Source: an uncultured Oscillospiraceae bacterium
GTDB lineage: Bacteria > Bacillota > Clostridia > Oscillospirales > Ruminococcaceae
Length of the DNA: 22,617 bases
Direction of reading: 5' to 3'
Assembly: GCA_958448395.1 (NCBI GenBank)
Contig: CAUDDP010000034.1
Span: 1 to 22,617, forward strand
Shown here: positions 1 through 5,224 of the stretch, one piece after another
Numbering within the stretch: position 1 is the stretch's first letter
How the letters are laid out: every line of letters starts with the position of its first letter
Notes under the pieces: generated by a model
Database searches by the model: none
The model's input: only the letters and a program-made list of their open reading frames with translations
What the model was told of the DNA's origin: nothing
Program-made: the position numbers and the translations under genes

Positions 1-389
1 GTCGTGGTAACTGTGATGTAGTCTGCGTCGTCTGGTTCTGGTTTTGCTTGCCGCTTTTTCGCTGCTTCTCCAAGTTGCACCAGCACATCCAGCATACAAG
101 CACGGATTTCCGGCGGTAAGCTCATGTACTTTGCAATGACTTCCGCTTCATCGTCTTCACTTAGATTCAGGTCAGCAAATGGGCTTGGAGCAGGCTCTCT
201 GCCAAGCAGGTAGTCTGTGGACACGCCGAAATGATTTGAAATTTTTGTAAGCATTTCAATGTTTGGTTCTCTTTTTCCATATTCATAGCTTGCATACGTG
301 CTTTTGGCTATTTTCAGTATTTCAGCTGTTTCGGACATAGATTCTCCTGATTTTTCTCTTAAACTTTTTAGAGTATTAAACCATGCCAT
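1..389 (-). CDS. XRE-family phage repressor A (partial, runs off left edge)
   Basis: Leftward gene cut by the window edge; 129 codons are visible. It starts at ATG 389, after a good ribosome site (AGAAGGTGAT on the minus strand). The protein begins MAWFNTLKSLREKSGESM and has a Cro/CI helix-turn-helix in residues about 5-60, with AEILKIAKSTYASYEYGKRE as the recognition region, followed by the usual HFGVSTDYLLGRE ending of XRE repressors. The rest is an acidic, helical region ending in DDADYITVTT at the edge. That last motif also occurs near the C terminus of repressor B (SDYITVSTT), so about 20-30 residues are probably missing here. No LexA-type protease domain is seen in the visible part. It most likely binds the CGTGCACG operators in the adjoining divergent promoter region and maintains lysogeny together with, or independently of, repressor B. 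Confidence 0.9.
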   Translation of the reverse strand, partial: MAWFNTLKSLREKSGESMSETAEILKIAKSTYASYEYGKREPNIEMLTKISNHFGVSTDYLLGREPAPSPFADLNLSEDDEAEVIAKYMSLPPEIRACMLDVLVQLGEAAKKRQAKPEPDDADYITVTT

Positions 390-412
390 TTTATCACCTT
401 CTTTCTAATTTT

Positions 413-441
413 ATGATACCACAAAACGTGCACGGTGTCAA
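413..441 (-). promoter_or_regulatory. Leftward repressor A promoter
   Basis: On the minus strand TTGACA (441-436) is followed by a 17-nt spacer and TATCAT (418-413), placed to transcribe repressor A. The spacer holds a perfect CGTGCACG palindrome one nucleotide from the -35 hexamer, so a bound repressor would block RNA polymerase. This suggests autoregulation. Confidence 0.85.
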
Positions 442-472
442 GAAAATTTTATTTGATGTGTACGCATTATGC

Positions 473-510
473 AAACTATACAAAAAATAAGTGCACATTT
501 TGTATAGTTT
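473..510. repeat. 13-bp inverted repeat between the divergent promoters A
   Basis: AAACTATACAAAA (473-485) and TTTTGTATAGTTT (498-510) are perfect inverted copies around a 12-nt centre that holds GTGCAC. It lies upstream of both start sites, so it is unlikely to act in either main transcript. A binding site for a second regulator is one reading. A terminator is another, since a T-rich stretch follows on the plus strand. Confidence 0.6.
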
Positions 511-525
511 TTTCTTGTTTTTCTA

Positions 526-554
526 TTGACATCGTGCACGAAATGTAGTATAAT
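526..554 (+). promoter_or_regulatory. Rightward early promoter A
   Basis: TTGACA (526-531), 17-nt spacer, TATAAT (549-554): a perfect consensus. The spacer begins one base before CGTGCACG (533-540), mirroring the leftward promoter. It would drive the 39-aa and 53-aa genes and the antirepressor. Confidence 0.9.
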
Positions 555-621
555 AAAACCACAGTCAAGGACAAAACGTGCACGATTGAATCCGACGGCA
601 AGTGTCAGAAAGGAGAAAGAT

Positions 622-741
622 ATGAATTCAGTGAGCGAGTATGAAATTGAAACCTTCTTGAAAATGATTCTTGAAATTATTAAGAGTTGCAAGGATTTGC
701 AGGAAGCACAGGACAAAATAAAAGCCCTGCTGGAACGGTAA
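622..741 (+). CDS. Hypothetical early protein, 39 aa
   Basis: First gene after rightward promoter A. The start ATG 622 is chosen because AGGAG (611-615) stands 6 nt before it; an in-frame ATG at 526 lies within the promoter and cannot be used from it. The peptide begins MNSVSEYEIETFLKMI and is predicted to be nearly all helix, with alternating hydrophobic and charged residues. No family is recognised. Its position, first after a repressor-controlled promoter, is where phages often carry small regulators, but no function can be assigned. Confidence 0.6.
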   Translation: MNSVSEYEIETFLKMILEIIKSCKDLQEAQDKIKALLER

Positions 742-772
742 CGACAGACCAGCAAGGCAATTCAGTGAGAAA

Positions 773-806
773 AGACAGGGTGGTACTTGCCGCCACTCTA
801 TCTTTT
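773..806 (+). terminator. Possible attenuator or terminator hairpin
   Basis: AGACAGGGTGG (773-783) can pair with CCACTCTATCT (793-803) with one mismatch and one G-U pair. The loop is 9 nt and TTT follows, then an A/T-rich stretch. It lies between the 39-aa and 53-aa genes, so it could reduce early readthrough. GGCAA about 30 nt upstream could pair with TTGCC in the loop as an alternative fold. The T-tract is short, so strength is uncertain. Confidence 0.45.
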
Positions 807-871
807 ATAATTATACCACAGAGGGACAAAAAAGGCAAGAAAAATTTTTGATAAATAGAAAGGAGAATCGT

Positions 872-1033
872 ATGGCAGTGACCAAAATCACAACTGCGAC
901 CGCTGAACGGCAAAATGTTACACAGCTGTACAAAAGCCTGAGTGCGAGTGACCGCATCATTTTCAAGTCGATTCTGGAAATGACAATTATCCTGCTGAAA
1001 AATATGCAGGCAGCAGAAAGGAGAAGTTCATGA
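872..1033 (+). CDS. Hypothetical early protein, 53 aa
   Basis: Start ATG 872 follows AAAGGAGAA (859-867); an upstream in-frame ATG at 848 lacks a ribosome site. The protein begins MAVTKITTATAERQNV and contains a hydrophobic helical stretch (IIFKSILEMTIILLKN, residues about 29-44) that looks amphipathic rather than membrane-spanning. The stop overlaps the antirepressor start by 4 bp, which points to translational coupling and a common operon. No family recognised. Confidence 0.65.
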   Translation: MAVTKITTATAERQNVTQLYKSLSASDRIIFKSILEMTIILLKNMQAAERRSS

Positions 1034-1803
1034 ACGAATTGATTAAGGTCAACTACGACAACGCAGACCGCCCGACAGTTTCCGGTCGGGAATTACATGA
1101 GGCATTGAAAGTAGAAACCGCATACAAGGATTGGTTTCCCAGAATGTGTAAGTATGGATTTACAGAGGGTGTGGATTTCAACCCGCTCATTTTTGAGCAG
1201 GTTCGCATCGAAGGAACACGTCAAGTCAGAAGAGAGATTGAAGACCACCAACTTACAATTTCTATGGCAAAAGAACTCTGCATGCTCCAGCGGACAGACA
1301 AGGGCAAAGAGATGCGACAGTATTTCATTGCGATAGAAGAGCAATGGAACAAGCCAGAAGCCGTGATGGCACGGGCAATCCGGATGGCAGACCAGCAAAT
1401 ACACCGATTGGAAACGCAGTGTATGCAGTTAGAAGCGAAAGTAGAGCAGGACAAGCCGAAAGTTCTATTTGCAGATAGTGTAGCAACGGCGAAGACAAGT
1501 ATCTTGATTGGAGAGCTTGCCAAGATTCTCCGTCAGAATGGCGTGAAGACCGGACAGCAGCGACTTTTTGAGTGGATGCGAGAAAATGGCTTTCTGATCA
1601 AGCGGAAGGGCTCAGAGTACAATATGCCCACACAGAGAGCAATGAATATGGGTTTGTTTGAGGTTAAGGAAACAGCGATACCCCATGCAGACGGACATGT
1701 ATCTATTAGTAAGACCCCGAAAGTAACAGGAAAAGGGCAGATTTATTTTGTGGATAAGTTAATGGAAGCGGAACCGCTTTTGCCTGCTCTGGAAAACGAA
1801 TAA
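1030..1803 (+). CDS. Phage antirepressor (AntA domain + KilAC domain)
   Basis: A 257-aa protein with two recognisable domains. Residues about 10-110 match the AntA/AntB antirepressor pattern: SGRELHEALKV, YKDWFPRMCKYGF, EGVDF and the conserved DHQLTISMAKELCMLQRT followed by KGKEMRQYFI. Residues about 115-155 form a charged coiled-coil linker. Residues about 155-250 match the KilAC DNA-binding domain (ILIGELAKILRQNG, FEWMRENGFLIKR, TGKGQIYFV). Proteins of this type inactivate or oppose phage repressors and promote induction. ATGA overlap with the preceding gene indicates coupling. Residues 1-13 and 122-168 recur nearly unchanged in the short gene at 2569, so the gene has been partly duplicated. 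Confidence 0.92.
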   Translation: MNELIKVNYDNADRPTVSGRELHEALKVETAYKDWFPRMCKYGFTEGVDFNPLIFEQVRIEGTRQVRREIEDHQLTISMAKELCMLQRTDKGKEMRQYFIAIEEQWNKPEAVMARAIRMADQQIHRLETQCMQLEAKVEQDKPKVLFADSVATAKTSILIGELAKILRQNGVKTGQQRLFEWMRENGFLIKRKGSEYNMPTQRAMNMGLFEVKETAIPHADGHVSISKTPKVTGKGQIYFVDKLMEAEPLLPALENE

Positions 1804-1872
1804 AACCGCAAGACCCTATAGTAAACCAGAGCAAGCGAAAGGAACTTCTTTTAAAAATTCTGCGTGTCAGAA

Positions 1873-2337
1873 CTATGCTCCGTCTTTGGAGTTAGCATCT
1901 TCCTCCGCTTTCATTCGGTCTTCGATTTCGCCGAGTGTCGTAGACACAGTTATGTAATCGGACTCTTCTTGTGGTATGAAATCTTCCTTTGCTTTTTGAA
2001 TTTTTGCGTCGAGCTGCTCTATAAATTCCGCACGTTGCTTTTTATCCATTGCACAGTATCCTGTAATAATGGCACGTTCTGTAATGCCAAATCCATACGA
2101 TTGGCACAACATTGCAATCGGATCAGGCGGCGGCTCTGCGGTGTCACGTCCGAGCAGGTAATCTGTGGTCACACCGTAGAAGTCGGCGAGTTTGGAAAGT
2201 GCTGGAACACCAACACCTCGAACACCAGATTCGTATTTTTGGTAAACAGAATAGCTGATTCCTGTTTTTTCTGATACATCTTGAATAGAATATCCCTTGT
2301 TTTCTCTTAATCGCTTTAAAATTTCTTTTGTTTCCAT
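1873..2337 (-). CDS. XRE-family phage repressor B
   Basis: A 154-aa leftward protein. Start ATG 2337 is preferred because AAGGAGG stands about 7 nt upstream; a GTG at 2346 would overlap that ribosome site. The Cro/CI helix-turn-helix covers residues about 4-58 (IQDVSEKTGISYSVYQKYES), followed by DFYGVTTDYLLGRD. A linker and a helical C-terminal region follow, ending in SDYITVSTTLGEIEDRMK and an acidic tail. It shares domain order and the DYITV motif with repressor A, but its recognition helix differs. It converges with the antirepressor gene and should control the divergent promoter pair just to its right. No protease domain is seen, so release by direct RecA-mediated cleavage is unlikely; an antirepressor is a better guess. 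Confidence 0.92.
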   Translation of the reverse strand: METKEILKRLRENKGYSIQDVSEKTGISYSVYQKYESGVRGVGVPALSKLADFYGVTTDYLLGRDTAEPPPDPIAMLCQSYGFGITERAIITGYCAMDKKQRAEFIEQLDAKIQKAKEDFIPQEESDYITVSTTLGEIEDRMKAEEDANSKDGA

Positions 2338-2361
2338 GTAATTCACCTCCTTATACAGTCA

Positions 2362-2390
2362 ATGTTAGCACAATTGTTCCTAAATGTCAA
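2362..2390 (-). promoter_or_regulatory. Leftward repressor B promoter
   Basis: On the minus strand TTGACA (2390-2385), a 17-nt spacer and TAACAT (2367-2362). The spacer contains the near-palindrome GCACAATTGTTC (2368-2379), placed directly next to the -10. Confidence 0.8.
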
Positions 2391-2520
2391 GGCTTATTTT
2401 ATCCATAAAAGAACTTATGTGCAATATTGACAAAAACAGAAAGTAACATTTGTGCAAAATCACGTATTGACATTTTGAACAAAAGGGCGTATAATTTGAT
2501 TGTGGGAAGCACAAAAGTGC
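2368..2520. promoter_or_regulatory. Operator set B: GNACAAWWGTNC-type sites
   Basis: Related 12-bp sites are GCACAATTGTTC (2368-2379), GAACAAAAGGGC (2477-2488, one half degenerate) and GCACAAAAGTGC (2509-2520). The first two lie inside the spacers of the leftward and rightward promoters, next to the -10; the third is just past the rightward start. Extra TTGTGC/GTGCAA half-sites occur between them. The sequence differs from operator set A, so repressor B should have its own specificity. Confidence 0.7.
2467..2495 (+). promoter_or_regulatory. Rightward early promoter B
   Basis: TTGACA (2467-2472), 17-nt spacer, TATAAT (2490-2495), a perfect consensus. It should start transcription near 2502 and drive the short antirepressor-derived gene and the genes to its right. 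Confidence 0.9.
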
Positions 2521-2568
2521 AAACCTAAACAAAACGCTTGACTGAATAATCAGAAAGGATGTGAGCAA

Positions 2569-2820
2569 ATGAATGAACTCATCAAGGTCAACTACGACAA
2601 CGCAGACCAGCAAATACACCGATTGGAAACGCAGTGTATGCAGTTAGAAGCGAAAGTAGAGCAGGACAAGCCGAAAGTTCTATTTGCAGATAGTGTAGCA
2701 ACGGCAAAGACAAGTATCTTGATTGGAGAGCTTGCCAAGATTCTCCGTAGCAAACCCCAGCAAGCGAGAGAAACCCCCAGCAGCTTGTTAGTGGTTGAGA
2801 ATGGGAAGCTTGTGGAATAA
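2569..2820 (+). CDS. Internally deleted antirepressor copy, 83 aa
   Basis: The first 13 residues (MNELIKVNYDNAD) equal those of the antirepressor at 1030. The reading then jumps to QQIHRLETQCMQLEAKVEQD and continues to ILIGELAKILR, equal to residues 122-168 of that protein. The whole AntA domain is missing (324 bp, 108 codons, in frame) and the KilAC wing is lost. The last 23 residues (from SKPQQARETPSS) are unrelated in protein. DNA identity in 2609-2748 is nearly complete: one difference from 1394-1533. The ORF is intact, has a ribosome site (AGGATGTGAG) and is first after promoter B, so it is probably expressed. It may be only a remnant, or a short linker peptide that could interfere with the full protein; the latter is speculation. 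Confidence 0.8.
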   Translation: MNELIKVNYDNADQQIHRLETQCMQLEAKVEQDKPKVLFADSVATAKTSILIGELAKILRSKPQQARETPSSLLVVENGKLVE

Positions 2821-2839
2821 ATGGAAAGGAGGTGATGAT

Positions 2840-3049
2840 ATGGCACCAGAGCAGAAAACGGATGTGGCAGAAAAAAAGACCCCTGCCGCTAAAGAGCAGC
2901 AGAAGTCTATTGTGGTTGAATTGAGTGCAGATACCACAGGCATCATGGAATCCCTTGACAACGTTGAAAGAAAAATTGACTTGGTATCTAAGAAAATGAA
3001 CGATCTTATAGAAACGGCAAGCCGACTGCTATCAGATGTTAAAATTTGA
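2840..3049 (+). CDS. Hypothetical early protein, 69 aa
   Basis: The start ATG 2840 follows an almost ideal ribosome site, AAAGGAGGTGAT (2825-2836). The N-terminal 25 residues are charged and proline/lysine-rich (MAPEQKTDVAEKKTP), and the rest is a predicted amphipathic helix (SLDNVERKIDLVSKKMNDLI) that may form a coiled coil. No family recognised. Its last 11 bp overlap, tail to tail, the end of the leftward zinc-ribbon gene. Confidence 0.7.
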   Translation: MAPEQKTDVAEKKTPAAKEQQKSIVVELSADTTGIMESLDNVERKIDLVSKKMNDLIETASRLLSDVKI

Positions 3050-3242
3050 TGTTGTCGAGGAAATCATTGATTTCGCTTTCAGCTTTATCCAATGCGTCTG
3101 TAATTCCATTGTCTTTGAGTTCTATGGTTTGTTGGCAATGTGGGCAAATAATAGAACTACCAACAGAGTTTATTGATATTGATAATTCTTTATTACAGTT
3201 TGGGCATTCAATATCAATATTGTCAAATAGCTTATCACTCAT
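3039..3242 (-). CDS. Small zinc-ribbon protein, 67 aa, leftward
   Basis: Protein begins MSDKLFDNIDIECPNCNKEL and has two CxxC knuckles (CPNC at residues 14-17, CPHC at 33-36) spaced like a rubredoxin-type or zinc-ribbon fold. An acidic helical tail follows (DALDKAESEINDFLDNIKF). The ribosome site AAAGGAGGTGAA stands before ATG 3242, and a perfect promoter is just upstream. It is the only leftward gene between the immunity region and the tail genes, and its 3' end overlaps the convergent gene by 11 bp. The role is unknown. Prophage genes with private leftward promoters are often expressed in the lysogen, so a moron function is possible. Confidence 0.82.
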   Translation of the reverse strand: MSDKLFDNIDIECPNCNKELSISINSVGSSIICPHCQQTIELKDNGITDALDKAESEINDFLDNIKF

Positions 3243-3271
3243 GTAGCATTCACCTCCTTTCCATAATTTTC

Positions 3272-3300
3272 ATTATACCATATCTATTTCAAAATGTCAA
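3272..3300 (-). promoter_or_regulatory. Consensus promoter of the leftward zinc-ribbon gene
   Basis: On the minus strand TTGACA (3300-3295), exactly 17 nt, TATAAT (3277-3272), about 30 nt before the start codon. No CGTGCACG or set-B operator lies in it, so it is probably not under either repressor. Confidence 0.88.
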
Positions 3301-3334
3301 GTGCGGCACAAAATATAGGGAAAGAGGTGACAAC

Positions 3335-3553
3335 ATGAGAAAAGATGGAAGCACTTATTATCCGGTATTGGAGCATGAAATTATTCTACGGAATATTACA
3401 AAGAAAGAGATGCGGGAATTTTTAGGATTGGAACAGTCCGGATTTGTGTTGAAACTGAATGGAATGCGGCGGTTTTCTCTGGATGAAGCGATCCGGTTGC
3501 AGGAAGAATTTTTTCCGGACATCTCTGTGAATGAATTGTTTCGACATGAATGA
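3335..3553 (+). CDS. Small Cro-like XRE DNA-binding protein, 72 aa
   Basis: Start ATG 3335 follows AAAGAGGTGA; an in-frame upstream ATG (3173) lies antisense to the zinc-ribbon gene and is rejected. Residues about 15-70 fit the compact XRE/Cro fold used by many Firmicute phages: NITKKEMREFLGLEQSGF as helices 2-3, then KLNGMRRFSLDEAIRLQEEF and FPDISVNELF. Such proteins usually act as a Cro or early repressor. Which operators it uses cannot be told from sequence. The stop overlaps the next start by ATGA. Confidence 0.78.
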   Translation: MRKDGSTYYPVLEHEIILRNITKKEMREFLGLEQSGFVLKLNGMRRFSLDEAIRLQEEFFPDISVNELFRHE

Positions 3554-3753
3554 AAGAGGGTGATGGTATAATTTGCTTTATCATAGTAATCCTTTCTGTA
3601 TTTCTTATTCTGGCATTGTGGAAGTGGTGGAAATGGAAATTCACGGCACTGACCACCATGATGTTTGTAACTGAAAAATACCGTGAACCCACAAGAGAAG
3701 AAATCAGATACTATGCACAAGTGATTGCAAGAAAGATATTACATATCAAGTGA
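3550..3753 (+). CDS. Small membrane protein, 67 aa
   Basis: The start overlaps the previous stop (ATGA), so translation is probably coupled; no strong ribosome site is seen. Residues about 7-24 (IICFIIVILSVFLILALW) form one clear membrane helix, followed by the basic, tryptophan-rich WWKWKF. The rest is soluble and ends in a basic helix (YYAQVIARKILHIK). By the positive-inside rule the C terminus is cytoplasmic. No family recognised. Confidence 0.65.
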   Translation: MKEGDGIICFIIVILSVFLILALWKWWKWKFTALTTMMFVTEKYREPTREEIRYYAQVIARKILHIK

Positions 3754-3893
3754 GCCGGACGGTGTGGCAGCACCGTTGAACTGGGAACTACCTCTTATCG
3801 TATCTCTAAATTGTCTTTATACTACGTCCCGAGCATGACGAAAAACCGCTCTCCATCGCCCGAAAGGGTATCAAAAATAAAGGAAGTGAGAAT

Positions 3894-4103
3894 ATGGCAG
3901 CTGCTAAGACAGTAGACGCAGAACGTCTGATACGTGCAGCATTGGATGTAGCTGTACCGTTTGATCGTTACAGCTGGCTGAGGGGCTTTATTGAGGGCTA
4001 CCAGAAAAGAGAAGAAATCGAAACTGGATTTGCATTTCAAAATGGAAATCAGATTCAACAGAAAGGAGAATCCCATGAAAGCAAGGATAATCCAATCGGA
4101 TAA
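3894..4103 (+). CDS. Hypothetical early protein, 69 aa
   Basis: Start ATG 3894 after AAAGGAAGTGAG. Begins MAAAKTVDAERLIRAALD; middle DRYSWLRGFIEGYQKREE looks helical. The C-terminal quarter is polar. It is preceded by a 140-bp non-coding stretch (3754-3893) in which I see only a short hairpin (ACGGTG/CACCGT around 3764-3781) and no good promoter. The 3' end overlaps the next small gene by 29 bp. No family recognised. Confidence 0.6.
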   Translation: MAAAKTVDAERLIRAALDVAVPFDRYSWLRGFIEGYQKREEIETGFAFQNGNQIQQKGESHESKDNPIG

Positions 4104-4185
4104 CGACAAGAAGGATCGAACCTGCCGGAGCTGGAAGTTTGCGAACAGGTACAAACGCATGAGAATAAAGGAGGAATTGCAGTAA
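4075..4185 (+). CDS. Small basic protein, 36 aa
   Basis: Too short for most gene callers, but AAAGGAGAA stands 5 nt before ATG 4075 and the stop overlaps the next start (TAATG). The peptide is very basic (MKARIIQSDNDKKDRTCRSW, then KFANRYKRMRIKEELQ). It overlaps the preceding gene in another frame. Function unknown; translational coupling of the next gene is one possible role. Confidence 0.5.
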   Translation: MKARIIQSDNDKKDRTCRSWKFANRYKRMRIKEELQ

Positions 4186-4424
4186 TGGCAACAGAGACAA
4201 AAAAATACCGCTTGTCAGTACTGACAGCAGCAGAATTGATGGGTGTGTCTACACAATTTGTGCGAGTTGGTCTCCAACGTGGCATTTTACCGTTTGGCTA
4301 TGCCATTAAATTGAGAGATAAGAATTACACGTACTACATCAGTCCGTTTCGGTTTACGGAGTACACAGGGATTCCAGTATCTTCTGAGCAACTGGAGCAG
4401 GTAAAAGATGAGGAGACGGTATAA
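4185..4424 (+). CDS. Excisionase/MerR-like helix-turn-helix protein, 79 aa
   Basis: AAAGGAGGA stands about 10 nt before ATG 4185. Residues about 10-40 read LTAAELMGVSTQFVRVGLQR, a winged HTH pattern of the excisionase/MerR type, followed by GILPFGYAIKL and the strand-rich YTYYISPFRFTEYTGI. In phages such proteins work in excision or early regulation. Its place directly before the replication gene, away from any integrase, favours a regulatory or replication-accessory role. Overlaps both neighbours by one or a few bases. Confidence 0.7.
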   Translation: MATETKKYRLSVLTAAELMGVSTQFVRVGLQRGILPFGYAIKLRDKNYTYYISPFRFTEYTGIPVSSEQLEQVKDEETV

Positions 4425-5224
4425 TGGCGGCACCATCAAAACGCTATTATTGGCTGAAGCTGAAAGAAGACTTCTTTCGGGATAAGGTCATGAAGAAGTT
4501 GAGGAAGATTGCAGGCGGCGATACTTATGTCATCATTTATTTGAAAATGATGCTGCTTAGCATTACCAGTGACGGGTGTTTGTTCTATGACGGCGTGGAG
4601 CAGGATTTCAGCTCTGAACTGGCATTGGATTTGGATGAAGATGAGGAAAACGTTCGGGTTACCGTAGCATTTTTAATACGGAGTGGAAAGTTGATGCAAA
4701 AATCAGATACCGAATTCTATATGCCGGATGCCTATAATGCGATTGGCTCGGAAGCAAAATCAACAGAACGTTCAAGAAGATCTCGTATGAGAAAAAAAGA
4801 TGTGGAACAAGAAGTGTTGCAATGCAACATCATTGCAACATTATGCAACACAGAGATAGATAGAGAGAAAGAGATAGAGTTAGAGATAGAGCAAGATAAA
4901 GAGAAAGATAATCTATCTTTCTATCTAGCTAGGAGCGAAAATTCTTCAACTTTTCAACAAGTTTTCAACAAACCAATGTTGAAAGAGGTAGAAGCCTACG
5001 CAGAAGCAGAAAACATTCAGACGGATGTGCAGCGATTCTACAGCTACTATGAAGAACGCAGCTGGAAAGATAAGAATGGACGAGATGTTGCAAGCCACTG
5101 GAAGGCAACGTTGAAACGTTGGGGGGAGCAGGAAGGAAAGTATCCGGAAAAGAATCCGGATGATTATCATGCAGAAAATGCATCAGCCTATGCAAGCCTG
5201 ATATTCAATCTGCCGGGGGAATAA
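4424..5224 (+). CDS. Phage replisome organizer (Phage_rep_org_N family)
   Basis: A 266-aa protein. Residues 1-120 (RYYWLKLKEDFFRDKVMKKL, VIIYLKMMLLSI, LDEDEENVRVTVAFLIRSGKL) match the N-terminal winged-helix domain of phage replisome organizers, which bind the origin and load the host helicase. Residues 120-165 are a low-complexity linker rich in E, K, D and I (DREKEIELEIEQDKEKDN). Residues 180-255 form a C-terminal helical domain with YSYYEERSWKDKNGRDVASH, as in replication proteins of the DnaD/O type. The linker DNA contains iteron-like repeats and a purine tract, as in phages whose origin lies inside this gene. A terminator-like hairpin follows the stop. Confidence 0.87.
   Translation: MAAPSKRYYWLKLKEDFFRDKVMKKLRKIAGGDTYVIIYLKMMLLSITSDGCLFYDGVEQDFSSELALDLDEDEENVRVTVAFLIRSGKLMQKSDTEFYMPDAYNAIGSEAKSTERSRRSRMRKKDVEQEVLQCNIIATLCNTEIDREKEIELEIEQDKEKDNLSFYLARSENSSTFQQVFNKPMLKEVEAYAEAENIQTDVQRFYSYYEERSWKDKNGRDVASHWKATLKRWGEQEGKYPEKNPDDYHAENASAYASLIFNLPGE
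4815..4983. other. Candidate replication origin inside the replisome organizer gene
   Basis: Left cluster: an inverted TGTTGCA at 4815-4821, then TGCAACA at 4823-4829, 4834-4840 and 4844-4850, spaced 11 and 10 bp, one helical turn. Middle: an almost pure purine tract rich in GATA and GAGA (4851-4908) and a perfect hairpin GAAAGATA-ATC-TATCTTTC (4903-4921). Right cluster: TTCAAC at 4945, TTTCAACA at 4952-4959 and 4963-4970, and an inverted GTTGAA at 4978-4983. The two clusters share the consensus WTKCAACA. Several phage replisome organizers bind repeats within their own gene, which supports this reading; the role is inferred. Confidence 0.6.

Larger units (their letters stand above)
427..584. 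promoter_or_regulatory. Operator set A: CGTGCACG palindromes
   Basis: Three perfect copies of the 8-bp palindrome CGTGCACG lie at 427-434, 533-540 and 577-584. A shorter core GTGCAC is at 491-496. Two copies sit inside the spacers of the divergent promoters and the third is about 16 bp downstream of the predicted rightward start. The placement fits operators for repressor A or for an early Cro-like protein. Binding is inferred, the repeats are seen directly. Confidence 0.85.

Noticed and set aside
526..621. Longer start for the 39-aa gene
   Set aside because: The ATG lies inside the -35 of promoter A and has no ribosome site; ATG 622 has one.
2338..2346. GTG 2346 as start of repressor B
   Set aside because: It overlaps the AAGGAGG that serves ATG 2337.
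3754..3893. Non-coding gap as a promoter or RNA gene
   Set aside because: Only a 6-bp hairpin without a T-run and no convincing -35/-10 pair could be found.
4851..4918. GATA/GAGA-rich tract as a CRISPR-like or microsatellite array
   Set aside because: Units are irregular, with no spacers; it encodes the charged linker of the replication protein.
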